A stretch of 64,000 nucleotides of DNA from Alteromonas macleodii (GCF_903772925.1 NZ_LR812090.1:4601061-4665060), one strand, 5' to 3'. Positions 1-9,308 are shown, numbered from the stretch's first letter. Translations and numbers: made by a program. Notes: generated from the sequence alone by a model not told the origin.

Positions 1-143
1 TAAGCGACTCCCTCGCTTATGGTATAGGCCCTGGGGTTCACTGGCTGTCACCTATTGGCGCTGTAAGAGTATATTTAGCCAGAGGGCTATCAAAACAAGA
101 AAATGATTGGCGTATTCACATAATCTTGGGGCCTGAGCTATGA
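1..143 (+). CDS. tamA: TamA, C-terminal fragment (translocation and assembly module outer membrane protein)
   Basis: Only the last 46 codons are in the window; the gene enters from the left edge and its stop is TGA at 141-143. The reading frame gives the end of an Omp85-type beta-barrel: GIGPGVHWLSPIGAVRVYLA followed by a final strand RIHIILGPEL. This agrees with TamA family C-termini, which end in a short beta-strand of alternating hydrophobic residues. TamA is the outer membrane half of the TamA-TamB complex. The stop overlaps the tamB start (ATGA), so the two genes are translationally coupled. The identification rests on this short C-terminus plus the adjacent tamB. Confidence 0.85.
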   Translation, partial: SDSLAYGIGPGVHWLSPIGAVRVYLARGLSKQENDWRIHIILGPEL

Positions 144-3100
144 GAAAACGTACAGTTTCTGCCATCTTGCTCTCGCCTGTACTGCTATTGGTTGCCATTT
201 ATGCGCTACTCATCAGCCCGTTGGGCGGCCCAACAGTAAAACTTATCGCGAACAGCTTTGTTACAAACCTTTCCATTGATGATATCGATGGCAGTTTTGC
301 CGATACCCTTGAAATACACAATTTACACTGGGAAAACGCGCAGTGGCGCGTGGCATCGCAGTACGCCTATATTGATATAACGTGGCGTTGTCTTTTTGAG
401 CCAAAAGTCTGCGTAAATGAACTCACGCTTGAAAATGCCACGTTAACGCAACTCGCTGCTGCTCCAGAAACAGTTGAAGAAACCAACACTGGCGATGAAT
501 TTTCTTTGCCTATTCCCATTGAAGTAGGGTATCTAGCCCTTGCAAACATTAACGTTGAGCTTCTTACCACAACCGTTGAAGTGGATGAGCTAGAGCTTGC
601 AGATTTCAGCGGCGACCAGACGCTGGCTCTTGACAGTTTAGCCACGAAAGGGGTTCGTATAGCCCTGTTAGAACAAAATACAAAAACAAGCTCACCAGCA
701 GCAAATACAGCTTCTCAAGCTCAGCCTTCCACGTCAAAACAGACACCTAAACAAAGTGCTGAAAAAACAGCAGGGCTAGCGACACCAGATGAAGAAAGCG
801 CCTTGCCTAAGTCATACTCGCTTAGCTACGAGGTGCCTGAATTACCAACAATCACCGCTCCTATTCCCATATCGCTTGGTACTTTATTGGTTGAAGACTT
901 ACACGTTACCCAAGGCGATAGCACACAACAAATAGCATTGATATCGCTGCTCGACGCACAGTTCAAAGACAGTGATATTGCCATTGAAGAAATGGTTGTC
1001 GCGCATGAACAAGGGGAAGTAAAAGCAAAAGCGAGCGCCACCCTTAGTGGGAACTTCCCGCTAAGCATTGCAGCTAGAGCAAAGACAGTACTTGATGATG
1101 CTCCCCTTACCGTAAACTTAAACGCATCGGGGGCACTTGATGATTTGGCACTTTCCGTCAACACAACGGGGGCTGTAAACGCCGACGCTAATTTGGCAGC
1201 AAACGTTCTTAATACCGAACTCCCCATTGAATTCACTGCAAAGTGGCAAGAACAACCCATTCCAACAATGGAAAGCGCCACGTTAAAAGCAGGTACGCTG
1301 ACACTTGAAGGTACTATGGGCGATTACCAGTTAAAAGGCACCGGTGCAGCAATCTTGCCAGACATAGGTAATGTGCCTGTATCCCTGGATGTTGTGCTTA
1401 AAAAGAACAATATTTATGTCAATCAGGCGAATATTGAGGCGCTAGAAGGTAGCTTAGTCAATACAGGTACCCTTTACCTAAACGAGAGTATTGCTTGGGA
1501 GGGAAAAACCACGCTTTCAAACGTGTCTGCACAGCGTTTCAGCGCTTACGCACCTGAGAACTTAAGCGGCGAGATAGAGAGCATTTTACAGTACTCAGAG
1601 CGTGGCGGGCTGCATATGAGCTTTAAAGATATGCAGGTATCTGGCGTGCTACAAGGTGAACCACTAGAAATAAAAGGCAACGCCGTGTATGCCGGCCCCA
1701 GTGACTTATTCGTTACTAACGTAAACATCGTGCAAGAAGGGGAAAATGAAAAGAACGTTATTCGAGCTATTGCACAAGTCTTAAACAAGCGTCATTTAAA
1801 CGCCGATATTACTATTAACGCAAACACAATAAATAATCTTTACCCAGAAGTATCCGGTGCGATAAATGGTAAGATATCTGCCTCTGGTCCGTGGCAAAAT
1901 CCACGTGCTAACGGCACGTTAGATTTATCCAACATCACTATATCACCAAATTTAAATGCCTCTGCTGCGCAGCAAGGACCGTTGAGCGGCGAGATAACAC
2001 TAGATGGCACTTATAAAGATCACCAAGCACAGCTAAACCTTTCGTTACCCGATAATCAAATTGCCTTCAGCCTTAACGGTTCATGGGCAAACAATCATTG
2101 GATAGGTGAGATAAGCGATACCCAGCTAGAGCTTGCTAATATGCAATGGGCGTTATCAAGCCCGTTCACACTTGATATAGGCACCGCGCCTGTGACTGCC
2201 AAAATAGGCCAGCACTGCTGGACATCACGTCGCGAAGGAGAGCTGTGCATCTCGAACGTGAATTATCAAGACAGCAAAGCAAGTTGGGATATCAAAGCAA
2301 CGTCACTACCTGTAGGGCTGTGGGCGAATGAACTAGTGCCAACTATGGTTTCAGCGCCTTCTGAAGCTACATTAAGTATTCAAACAAAAGGCAGTTATTC
2401 ACAACAAGATCCTATCGATGCGACTTTTACTGCGTCAATGAGTGCAGCCCCGTGGCAATTAGGTGAAACCAGACCATTAACGCTTACCATTAACTCATTT
2501 GAAACTAGCGGTAAAATAAAACAAGGGCAGCTGGAGTCAACCTCACTGATCTCCAGTCAAGATATCGGTGATGCAACACTTACGTTAAACACCCGACCGT
2601 TTGAAGAGGAAATACCTTTGGACGGTAAGTTGGTCATGGAGGGACTTGATGTAGCGCCACTGAAACCTCTTTCTCCCGCTATTCGCACCTTAACAGGGGT
2701 GCTTAACGGTAATATTACTCTTAGCGGATATGTCAATGACCCATCCCTAAATGGCGAGCTTACCGTTTCTAACGGCGCAATAGATATTCAAGATACGCCT
2801 GTCACATTAGCCGACTGGAATCAAAAAGTAGTGCTTAGCGACCAAACTGCAGCGCTTGATGGCAGTTTTATACTCGGAGGAGGTAAAGGTACGCTAGAAG
2901 GTGAACTCGACTGGTCATCAGAGCCTAGCGCTAACTTCAAGTTAAAGGGCAACAGCTTTGAAATAAGACAGCCAAACATTCGTCTGAAGGTATCGCCTAA
3001 TATTGATGTTGCCGCAACTAAAGAGAAGGTCGATGTAACGGGCGATATTAATATTCCGTGGGCCCGTATTGAAGTAGAGTCCTTACCTGAAAGTGCAGTG

Positions 3101-4042
3101 TCACCGTCAAAGGACGTTCACTTGCGCGGAGAGCCAGACAAAGAAGAGCCGCTGGATATTGTTCATGCATCTGTGTTGGTTAATATTGATAAAAACAAAA
3201 CAGAAGAGGTAAAGCTTGAAGCCTTTGGCCTTACGGCTAGCCTATTCGGCGGTATACGCGTGAACACTCAGCCGGCGTTAGTTGGCTATGGAGACCTGCA
3301 AATAATAAACGGGCGCTACAGCGCCTATGGTCAGCAGTTGATTATTCAAACCGGCGAAGTGCAGTTCAACGGTCCTATCGACCAACCGCTGTTACTGGTA
3401 GAGGCTATAAGAGACCCGGCTAAAACCGACGATGATGTGATAGCAGGTATTCGTATTGACGGAGCCGCTGACGCACCAAGCATCAACCTTTTCTCTGAAC
3501 CCTCTATGGACCAGCAGGGCGTATTATCGTATCTATTAACGGGGTCTGGGCCAGATTCAGGCAGTTCAGCAGATCCTAACTACGCAGCACTCCTATTAGG
3601 TTTTGGGCTGTCGAACACGGAAACCCTTACCGGGCAGTTAGGTAGTGCTTTAGGCATCGACGACTTTAGCTTGAGTACCAATGAAAACTTGCTTTCTGTT
3701 ACCGGCCAAATCAACGACCGGCTTTCGGTGGAATACAATGTGGATGTAGGTATAAAAGATAACGATGCCAATAGCACCTTGAGACGTCGACAACTCCCAC
3801 CTGATTTGGCACTTAAATATCAGTTACTACCTAGCCTGTATTTAGAGGCAATCCAAACCACACTGGAAGATCAATCAGAATTTGCGTTAGACCTTTATTA
3901 TGAGTTCTTTTTAGGTGATAACAGAACTCGCAAAAGCGATAACGATGATGATGACAGTGATGATACCGATGAGGTTGATAATAATTCAGAGTCATCACAG
4001 AGAAGCAACGCTGAAACCTCAAGTTCCAGCAAAGACAACTAA
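140..4042 (+). CDS. tamB: TamB, inner-membrane-anchored AsmA-like translocation and assembly module protein
   Basis: A 1300-residue protein with one N-terminal membrane anchor (about residues 7-28), then a very long periplasmic region rich in beta-strand repeats, and the conserved DUF490/TamB domain in the last 300 residues (GYGDLQIINGRYSAYGQQL, then the segment with GVLSYLLTGSGP). TamB spans the periplasm and works with TamA in outer membrane protein and lipid traffic. Its start overlaps the tamA stop by four bases. A Ser/Thr/Pro/Gln/Lys-rich linker lies near residues 180-215. The family normally ends soon after a final LYYEF-like strand; here about 38 more residues follow, dominated by Asp, Ser, Glu and Asn. 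E. coli TamB is about 1259 residues, so total length is normal. Confidence 0.93.
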   Translation: MRKRTVSAILLSPVLLLVAIYALLISPLGGPTVKLIANSFVTNLSIDDIDGSFADTLEIHNLHWENAQWRVASQYAYIDITWRCLFEPKVCVNELTLENATLTQLAAAPETVEETNTGDEFSLPIPIEVGYLALANINVELLTTTVEVDELELADFSGDQTLALDSLATKGVRIALLEQNTKTSSPAANTASQAQPSTSKQTPKQSAEKTAGLATPDEESALPKSYSLSYEVPELPTITAPIPISLGTLLVEDLHVTQGDSTQQIALISLLDAQFKDSDIAIEEMVVAHEQGEVKAKASATLSGNFPLSIAARAKTVLDDAPLTVNLNASGALDDLALSVNTTGAVNADANLAANVLNTELPIEFTAKWQEQPIPTMESATLKAGTLTLEGTMGDYQLKGTGAAILPDIGNVPVSLDVVLKKNNIYVNQANIEALEGSLVNTGTLYLNESIAWEGKTTLSNVSAQRFSAYAPENLSGEIESILQYSERGGLHMSFKDMQVSGVLQGEPLEIKGNAVYAGPSDLFVTNVNIVQEGENEKNVIRAIAQVLNKRHLNADITINANTINNLYPEVSGAINGKISASGPWQNPRANGTLDLSNITISPNLNASAAQQGPLSGEITLDGTYKDHQAQLNLSLPDNQIAFSLNGSWANNHWIGEISDTQLELANMQWALSSPFTLDIGTAPVTAKIGQHCWTSRREGELCISNVNYQDSKASWDIKATSLPVGLWANELVPTMVSAPSEATLSIQTKGSYSQQDPIDATFTASMSAAPWQLGETRPLTLTINSFETSGKIKQGQLESTSLISSQDIGDATLTLNTRPFEEEIPLDGKLVMEGLDVAPLKPLSPAIRTLTGVLNGNITLSGYVNDPSLNGELTVSNGAIDIQDTPVTLADWNQKVVLSDQTAALDGSFILGGGKGTLEGELDWSSEPSANFKLKGNSFEIRQPNIRLKVSPNIDVAATKEKVDVTGDINIPWARIEVESLPESAVSPSKDVHLRGEPDKEEPLDIVHASVLVNIDKNKTEEVKLEAFGLTASLFGGIRVNTQPALVGYGDLQIINGRYSAYGQQLIIQTGEVQFNGPIDQPLLLVEAIRDPAKTDDDVIAGIRIDGAADAPSINLFSEPSMDQQGVLSYLLTGSGPDSGSSADPNYAALLLGFGLSNTETLTGQLGSALGIDDFSLSTNENLLSVTGQINDRLSVEYNVDVGIKDNDANSTLRRRQLPPDLALKYQLLPSLYLEAIQTTLEDQSEFALDLYYEFFLGDNRTRKSDNDDDDSDDTDEVDNNSESSQRSNAETSSSSKDN

Positions 4043-4083
4043 ACGCTCTGTGGTAATGCTTTGAATTTCTAAGGCCCTATTTT

Positions 4084-4704
4084 CTAGCGCTGCTGCGCCA
4101 TACTTTCTAGCGTTTTGAGCTGCCGCTCGAAGCGCTTTTGCCTTTTGTGTGCCCATACATACCACACTAGCATTCCGATACTAAGTGATGTCATAACTAT
4201 CGTCATCTTGGTGATTTTCTCTGGAGCAGGGTCACCGAAAAAATAACGTTCCAACAAGAAAGCATATCCAAAGAGCACTGCCGTCCACGTTGAGTGCTTA
4301 GTAATGAAGGCAATCTTCACGTTATTTTTAATTTGTTTAGTCAACTTAATGAGATGATCCGCGGTTTGCGTATCTTTTGAAAACGCAGCCACTCTTCTTA
4401 GCCATAGCTGATAAATAAGCAAGGGAAGAGCAGTAGTAAGCATGAATATAAACATTGCGTGAGCGACAAACGTAAATTTATCCCAATTATTAATAAGCAA
4501 ATAAACCGCGGGTATAAACGCTAGCGAGTCTATCACCATATACCAACGCTGCTTCGTTCGTTCGCTGCGCAAACTGGACTTTACTTCCTCAACATCGATA
4601 GTCGTAACTGGCTGAGTTTGCCATAGCGCAGATAGGGCCTCGTTTTGTTCGTTACCTACTGATATTGGCGGCGTCTTTTGATTTTCTTTATCTGAATTAT
4701 GCAT
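4084..4704 (-). CDS. Membrane protein downstream of a sigma factor, possible anti-sigma factor
   Basis: A 206-residue protein with a soluble acidic/polar N-terminus (about 50 residues) and four predicted membrane segments (about residues 57-75, 80-102, 140-156 and 165-185), ending in a basic amphipathic tail. I do not recognise a named family. Its ATG (4702-4704) lies inside the end of the sigma factor gene (8 bp overlap), so the two are co-translated. A membrane protein coupled to an ECF-like sigma factor with a cytoplasmic N-terminal segment is the usual arrangement for an anti-sigma factor, which would hold the sigma factor at the membrane. No zinc-binding anti-sigma motif (HxxxCxxC) is present, so this role is inferred from position only. 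Confidence 0.6.
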   Translation of the reverse strand: MHNSDKENQKTPPISVGNEQNEALSALWQTQPVTTIDVEEVKSSLRSERTKQRWYMVIDSLAFIPAVYLLINNWDKFTFVAHAMFIFMLTTALPLLIYQLWLRRVAAFSKDTQTADHLIKLTKQIKNNVKIAFITKHSTWTAVLFGYAFLLERYFFGDPAPEKITKMTIVMTSLSIGMLVWYVWAHKRQKRFERQLKTLESMAQQR

Positions 4705-5209
4705 GCGGTTGCTCCTGCATGATACTTTGCTTGGCGCGTTTTAATATCACACCAACATGATTCTTAGTTAGGCCACATACGTCTGCTATTTCGTCGTAAC
4801 TTAAGCCTTCAAGGGAAAGGGTAAGCACCTGTCTTGGTTGCAGTGGTAACGCTCTGACAGCGCGCAACAGGCGTTCTAAAGACTGGTGTTGGCTAGACAT
4901 TTCTTCTGGGGATTTTGTGTTACTCGCGTACCCTTCAGAGCCCGTATCATCGTGGTCGTATTGGTGGGTATCAATACGCTTCACTTGACTTGCTACGTGA
5001 GTCACAGCGCGGTTGTGAGCAATTTTCAAAATATAAGTTTTTACGCTGCTATCGCCTTTAAAGCGAGACAGTCCTTGCCAGACTGCAATAGCAATTTCTT
5101 GCAATAGCTCTTGTTGCATCGCTTCGTTTGCCTCATAGCTGTTAGCTACACGGCCAAGTAGTGCTCCGTATTGCGCAAAAACATCTTCAAAACCCTGGCC
5201 CAAGGTCAC
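4697..5209 (-). CDS. RNA polymerase sigma factor, sigma-70 family (ECF type)
   Basis: A 170-residue protein with sigma region 2 in the first half (core-binding and -10 recognition, around QQELLQEIAIAVWQGLSRFK and KTYILKIAHNRAVTHV) and sigma region 4 near the C-terminus (ALPLQPRQVLTLSLEGLSYD followed by EIADVCGLTKNHVGVILKRA, a helix-turn-helix). Regions 1 and 3 are absent, as in extracytoplasmic-function sigma factors. The start is GTG at 5207-5209 with an AGGG ribosome site just upstream. The gene overlaps the membrane protein gene 4084-4704. It is divergent from the small PspB-like gene at 5417, so one intergenic region of about 200 bp may hold both promoters. The signal it responds to cannot be read from sequence. 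Confidence 0.88.
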   Translation of the reverse strand: MTLGQGFEDVFAQYGALLGRVANSYEANEAMQQELLQEIAIAVWQGLSRFKGDSSVKTYILKIAHNRAVTHVASQVKRIDTHQYDHDDTGSEGYASNTKSPEEMSSQHQSLERLLRAVRALPLQPRQVLTLSLEGLSYDEIADVCGLTKNHVGVILKRAKQSIMQEQPHA

Positions 5210-5416
5210 ATCCCTAATAGCAAAAACTGTTGTTATTTTATTGTGTTACTTCTATCAGTCTGCCCATGCCAGTTTTTATTACAAACTTTTTTCATTCCCG
5301 TTGTAATTTTTTTGAGCAGCTCCCGACTACTGATAATAGAAATGAAAATAGAACATGCTGTATTGAGAGATGCAGGCACTTCTTTAAATGCTTCGACCTT
5401 AAATGAGGAAAACACT

Positions 5417-5692
5417 ATGTCTACGTTAAGTTTAGTTTTGTTGATTGGCAGCATCACGTCGCTTGCGCTTTTGGCAAGCTACCTAGACGCAAAATTTCAG
5501 TGGCGATTGAACGACTGGATGAATGGCGAGTGCAGTAACCCTTTTGTAAAAGCCGTTACTGACAAACAGCAGAAGCGTTTAGCGGAAAAAGATGCGCAAA
5601 TTGAATCTCTGATGGCTAGGATTGAAACCCTTGAAACCATTGTCACTGAGCCTGCTTACGAGCTAAACAAAAAAATCAACGCCCTTAAGTAA
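5417..5692 (+). CDS. Small membrane-anchored coiled-coil protein, PspB-like
   Basis: A 91-residue protein. The ATG at 5417 is preceded by GAGGAA at 5405-5410, which favours it over in-frame upstream starts. It has one N-terminal membrane segment (about residues 3-22), a Trp-containing amphipathic part and a C-terminal coiled coil (LAEKDAQIESLMARIETLET). The RIETLETIV segment resembles the C-terminus of phage shock protein B, which also has one membrane span followed by a short coiled coil with an RIxxLExIL pattern. Resemblance is by eye only and no pspA or pspC lies beside it. It is divergent from the sigma factor gene, so a link to envelope stress is possible but inferred. Confidence 0.6.
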   Translation: MSTLSLVLLIGSITSLALLASYLDAKFQWRLNDWMNGECSNPFVKAVTDKQQKRLAEKDAQIESLMARIETLETIVTEPAYELNKKINALK

Positions 5693-5743
5693 ACACGCTT
5701 ATCAGGGGTCGTTGAATTAATGTATAGTAAAGTTCAACAGGCA

Positions 5744-6646
5744 CTAGCTAGATACGGGTGGGCGACGCATAAAGCGGGGCACTTTCCCCATTGCAATAGC
5801 GTTACCCACCAGCACAATCACGACACCGAGTACGGATAACACACTCCAGGTATAGCCTTCAAAAAACGTTGAGATAACCAGTGCAACCATGGGGTATACC
5901 AGCACCACGTAGGCAGCCTTGTCAGCGCCCATCTGTTTTAAAAGCTTCATGTAGGCGCCAAACGCAAACACAGAACCAAAAATAGCCAAATAAACAAGTG
6001 ATAGATAGAACTCAATGTGGGTAGGTATTCTTAGTTCACCAGGCATAGCCAGCGAGGTGATGAAAAGCAGCGCCATGGCGTAGCTCATAGCATAAAAATT
6101 CATTTGAATAACAGGTGTGCCCGAGGTCAAAATACGCTCGGAAATAACGTTGCCCGTTGACGCACAGAAAAAGCTGACAAATGCGATGGCAAGACCGGTG
6201 GCTAGAGCCGCGTCCATAGAGACTTTTGAAAACTCAGGCACAAATAAACACACAATACCTACTAAGCCAAAGGTGGCCCCAACCACTACTTCTTTTCTTA
6301 TGGGCTCTTTTAGCCACCACCGGCGAAGTACAACGTTAATGTAAATAATGCATGAGCTCATAAGTGCCAGCAGCGCACTAATGATATGCGCTTGCGCAAT
6401 ATACAGCAGCGTGTAGTTTAAGCTGTATAAGAAGAGCCCTACTGCCGCCATTTTCACATGAACGTGTAAGGGAAGTTTTAGCGGTAAACGTTTAATAACA
6501 CAGTATGCCCCCAAACACGCCGACGCTAAGAAGTAGCGAAGCGCTATGGCAAACGTTTCTGATGTGTGTCCGATTTGATAGGTTATTGCTATCCAGGTTG
6601 AGCCCCAAATTAGGCAACAAAGAGCAAATAAGGTCGCATTGTTCAT
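5744..6646 (-). CDS. DMT-superfamily (EamA) transporter
   Basis: A 300-residue, strongly hydrophobic protein with ten predicted membrane segments arranged as two EamA repeats. The N-terminus CCLIWGSTWIAITYQIGH is typical of the family (WGSTWxAI), and the second repeat starts near the middle with an analogous segment. Members export amino acids, metabolites or drugs across the inner membrane; the substrate cannot be told from sequence. The ATG at 6644-6646 lies nine bases after the stop of the hydroxyacid dehydrogenase gene, so the two are probably one transcript with the thioesterase gene upstream. Confidence 0.85.
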   Translation of the reverse strand: MNNATLFALCCLIWGSTWIAITYQIGHTSETFAIALRYFLASACLGAYCVIKRLPLKLPLHVHVKMAAVGLFLYSLNYTLLYIAQAHIISALLALMSSCIIYINVVLRRWWLKEPIRKEVVVGATFGLVGIVCLFVPEFSKVSMDAALATGLAIAFVSFFCASTGNVISERILTSGTPVIQMNFYAMSYAMALLFITSLAMPGELRIPTHIEFYLSLVYLAIFGSVFAFGAYMKLLKQMGADKAAYVVLVYPMVALVISTFFEGYTWSVLSVLGVVIVLVGNAIAMGKVPRFMRRPPVSS

Positions 6647-6655
6647 AACCGCGTT

Positions 6656-7654
6656 TTAACCTAAAAACTCTGTTAAATGGGCAAGGGCTTTATCAAGCAG
6701 CTTTTGCCTGGCCCCATTCCCAATCCACGCATTATGTGGCGTTACCAATAAATTAGGTAAGGGTTCTTTTAGTAATATATGGTCGATGGGCGGTGGCTCT
6801 ACGCTCAGTACGTCTAAGCCTGCACCACCAATCTTGTTGTGCTTAAGCGCATGGTAAAGCGCCTTTTCATCAACCAGCCCGCCACGAGCGGTATTGATAA
6901 GAAAAGCTGTTGGCCGCATCAATGACAGCGTATCTGCGTTAATAAGCTTTTCGGTGTCTTCAGTAAGCGGGCAATGGAGGCTTATCACATCGGCATCGGG
7001 TAAAAGGGAAGTAAGGCTAGGGCGAGGGTCGTCTTGTTTACCGGGGCGAGCAGCAATACTCACTTTCATCCCCATAGCTTTGAACAATGCTTCTACACGC
7101 TTACCAAGTTCGCCGTGCCCCACGATCACCGCGTGTTTACCTGCAAGCTCGATCACTGGGTGATTAAGTAAGCAAAAATGAGAAGAAGCGGACCATGCCT
7201 GCTTATCCATATCGCGTTGATATGCCACAAAGTTCGTAGCCAAATTCAGCACTAAGGTTAACGCGTGCTGCGCCACACTATCAGTGCCGTAGCCCTCTAC
7301 ATTTTGAACGGAAATACCCGCTTGCTTACAATAATCACGATCGATATTGTTCATACCAGTGGCCGTTACACCAATATACTTAAGCTGTTCTGCCTGCTTT
7401 AAATCTTCGGCATTTAGCACAACTTTATTTACTAAAACCGCATCGGCTGCTCGAATACGCTCGACAATCTCTTTAGCATGGGTCTGCTGATAAAGTGTGA
7501 CGTCGGCATTGAGACTATCAAGCACAGAAGTATCAAGGCTCGGTAAATCCATGGTTTCAGCGTCTAAAAAGACAACTCGCTTTTTTTGCCCGTTGCGCGA
7601 CGATTGTGTCTGGCTATCTTCAACTTTACCGTTCGAAGTATTGTGTTTTGTCAT
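6656..7654 (-). CDS. D-2-hydroxyacid dehydrogenase, glycerate dehydrogenase/hydroxypyruvate reductase-like
   Basis: A 332-residue NAD(P)-dependent enzyme. The N-terminal substrate domain carries TNKVVL/ATGMNNID-like motifs (NKVVLNAEDL, VTATGMNNIDRDYC) typical of the glycerate dehydrogenase branch. The Rossmann domain has VIVGHGELGKRV (GxGxxG). The catalytic triad is visible: Arg in INTARGGLVDE, Glu in LDVLSVEPP, and His in VTPHNAW. It should reduce hydroxypyruvate or a related 2-oxo acid to the D-hydroxy acid in the cytoplasm. A Ser/Gln/Asn-rich stretch of about 25 residues before KKRVVFLDAE is not part of the fold. It lies 11 bases after the thioesterase stop and just before the DMT transporter, suggesting one operon. 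The exact substrate is uncertain. Confidence 0.85.
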   Translation of the reverse strand: MTKHNTSNGKVEDSQTQSSRNGQKKRVVFLDAETMDLPSLDTSVLDSLNADVTLYQQTHAKEIVERIRAADAVLVNKVVLNAEDLKQAEQLKYIGVTATGMNNIDRDYCKQAGISVQNVEGYGTDSVAQHALTLVLNLATNFVAYQRDMDKQAWSASSHFCLLNHPVIELAGKHAVIVGHGELGKRVEALFKAMGMKVSIAARPGKQDDPRPSLTSLLPDADVISLHCPLTEDTEKLINADTLSLMRPTAFLINTARGGLVDEKALYHALKHNKIGGAGLDVLSVEPPPIDHILLKEPLPNLLVTPHNAWIGNGARQKLLDKALAHLTEFLG

Positions 7655-7665
7655 TGTCGATAGGC

Positions 7666-8103
7666 CTACATTACTTCCACAATAGATTCTAACGCTGCTT
7701 TTACGTTTACAGGAATGGGAATAGCTTTATCGGTCTTCCTATCTACAAATACATGTACAAATTGACCATGCGCCACGCGTCGCTTATTTTCGCCGGCATA
7801 CACAGACAAGCCATAGGTCACCGAACTTCGGCCAATTTTGATTACCCGTAGTCCTACAAAAATGTCTTCAGGATATGCCGCCGGAGCCACGTACTGGCAT
7901 TGACTACTTACCACATACGCAACGGTTTGCCCGTTGTGTATATCTAAATTGCCTTTTTCAATCAAAAAGCGGTTTACCGCGCTATCAAAAAAACCGTAAT
8001 ACACAACATTGTTGATATGACCGTATGCATCATTGTCTTGCCAGCGGGTGGCAATAGTGACGTTATAAGGGTAATCGGCAAGTGTTGGTGTAATATCAGT
8101 CAT
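7666..8103 (-). CDS. Acyl-CoA thioesterase, 4-hydroxybenzoyl-CoA thioesterase (hotdog) family
   Basis: A 145-residue single hotdog-fold protein. The motif RWQDNDAYGHINNVVYYGFF matches the 4HBT active-site helix pattern with its catalytic Asp and the GHxNNxxYxxxF signature. I chose the ATG at 8101-8103 because AAGGAT lies about seven bases upstream; an in-frame start 17 codons earlier lacks a ribosome site. Such enzymes hydrolyse short acyl-CoA thioesters in the cytoplasm, and the natural substrate is unknown. It is the first gene of a probable three-gene unit with the hydroxyacid dehydrogenase and DMT transporter. Confidence 0.87.
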   Translation of the reverse strand: MTDITPTLADYPYNVTIATRWQDNDAYGHINNVVYYGFFDSAVNRFLIEKGNLDIHNGQTVAYVVSSQCQYVAPAAYPEDIFVGLRVIKIGRSSVTYGLSVYAGENKRRVAHGQFVHVFVDRKTDKAIPIPVNVKAALESIVEVM

Positions 8104-8167
8104 GATCAATCCTTGGCATATAGATTTAGATGAGTGTTGTTGCCCAATCAACACAAACAGTGAACAT

Positions 8168-8189
8168 ATATAGCGCCTAAGCGCTATAT
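8168..8189. terminator. Hairpin downstream of proB, possible weak terminator
   Basis: A perfect 9-bp inverted repeat, ATATAGCGC and GCGCTATAT, around a CTAA loop, lies between the proB stop and the thioesterase start. There is no run of U on the proB (minus) strand side, so it may only protect the 3' end or terminate weakly. Confidence 0.4.
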
Positions 8190-8207
8190 CGTATTTTATT
8201 GTTTGTG

Positions 8208-9308
8208 CTATGAATAAAGCACCATATCGTCACGGTGAACGGCAACATCGCTTGTTTCATAACCTAACACATTGGCGATTTCTTTCGACTTTTTCCCTTT
8301 TATTAGGGTTAAGTCTTTTGCGTTATATAAGCAAAGGCCTTTAGCGATAACTTCTCCATCGCACATCACTTCAACGGCATCACCTTGTTCAAATGAACCG
8401 ATCACGTTCAAAATACCAGTGGGTAATAGCGACGCACCTTTGCTTACCAGCGCCTCTTTCGCACCGCTATCTACCTCGACTCTGCCAGCGGTTTTAAGGG
8501 TGTGAGTAAGCCAAAGCCTTCGGGCGCTGGCCGGTGTGCTGCTAGCAGTGAATAAAGTCCCAGGTACCTTGCCTTCAAGTAAAGCATCGAAGGTTTCGCC
8601 TTTTCGCCCATTAACAATAAGGGTTTGGATACCACTGCTGGTGCACTTATCCGCCGCTTCAATTTTTGTACGCATACCACCTGTACCTACCGCAGTACCC
8701 GCGCCCCCCGCTAGTCCGTAAATAGTACGGTCGATTTTTTCCACCTTCGGAATAAGGGCAGCAGAGTCATCTTTTCTGGGGTCTGCAGTAAATAAACCGT
8801 CAATATCAGAGCAAATAATTAAGGTATCAGCCTGCGCGACCAATGCCGTGTAAGCCCCCAAATTATCGTTATCACCCACTTTGAGTTCATTAACGGCAAC
8901 TGTGTCATTTTCATTCACAATGGGTAGAGCATTGTGATTTAAAATTTCACGTAACGTGTTTTTGATATTTACGTAGCGCGTTCTATTGCGTAAATCATCT
9001 GCCGTTAGCAATACCTGAGCGCAAGGGAAGTCAAAAAAGCGCTGCCAGTTGGCCATCATCAGGTTCTGGCCAATTGCAGCCATGGCCTGCTTCTCCGCAA
9101 TAGAAGCGTTGTGGCGAACTTTAACTTGGCTACGACCAGCGGCGACACTGCCAGATGAAACCAAAATTACTTCTTTGCCAGCCTCTCGGCTTGCGGTAAT
9201 AAATCGAGCAAGAGATAAAAGGTAGCGTCCGCTACACCCATTACCTTCAGGTGCAATAAGGGCACTGCCAACTTTAATAACAGCACGTTGCCAATTAAAA
9301 CAATTCAT
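8208..9308 (-). CDS. proB: Glutamate 5-kinase ProB with C-terminal PUA domain
   Basis: A 366-residue enzyme catalysing the first step of proline synthesis, ATP-dependent phosphorylation of L-glutamate. The amino acid kinase domain begins NWQRAVIKVGSALIAPEGNG and contains NENDTVAVNELKVGDNDNLG and TGGMRTKIEAA. The C-terminal PUA domain runs from about residue 275 (GASLLPTGILNVIGSFEQGD). Length and domains match E. coli ProB (367 residues). I chose the ATG at 9306-9308; an upstream in-frame TTG would add FFFPP and neither start has a clear ribosome site. The next step enzyme, proA, is not adjacent, unlike in E. coli. Divergent from the peptidase gene at 9503. Confidence 0.95.
   Translation of the reverse strand: MNCFNWQRAVIKVGSALIAPEGNGCSGRYLLSLARFITASREAGKEVILVSSGSVAAGRSQVKVRHNASIAEKQAMAAIGQNLMMANWQRFFDFPCAQVLLTADDLRNRTRYVNIKNTLREILNHNALPIVNENDTVAVNELKVGDNDNLGAYTALVAQADTLIICSDIDGLFTADPRKDDSAALIPKVEKIDRTIYGLAGGAGTAVGTGGMRTKIEAADKCTSSGIQTLIVNGRKGETFDALLEGKVPGTLFTASSTPASARRLWLTHTLKTAGRVEVDSGAKEALVSKGASLLPTGILNVIGSFEQGDAVEVMCDGEVIAKGLCLYNAKDLTLIKGKKSKEIANVLGYETSDVAVHRDDMVLYS

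Noticed and set aside
826..1281. Minus-strand open frame inside tamB
   Set aside because: It is antisense to the conserved tamB frame, has no ribosome site and shows no domain.
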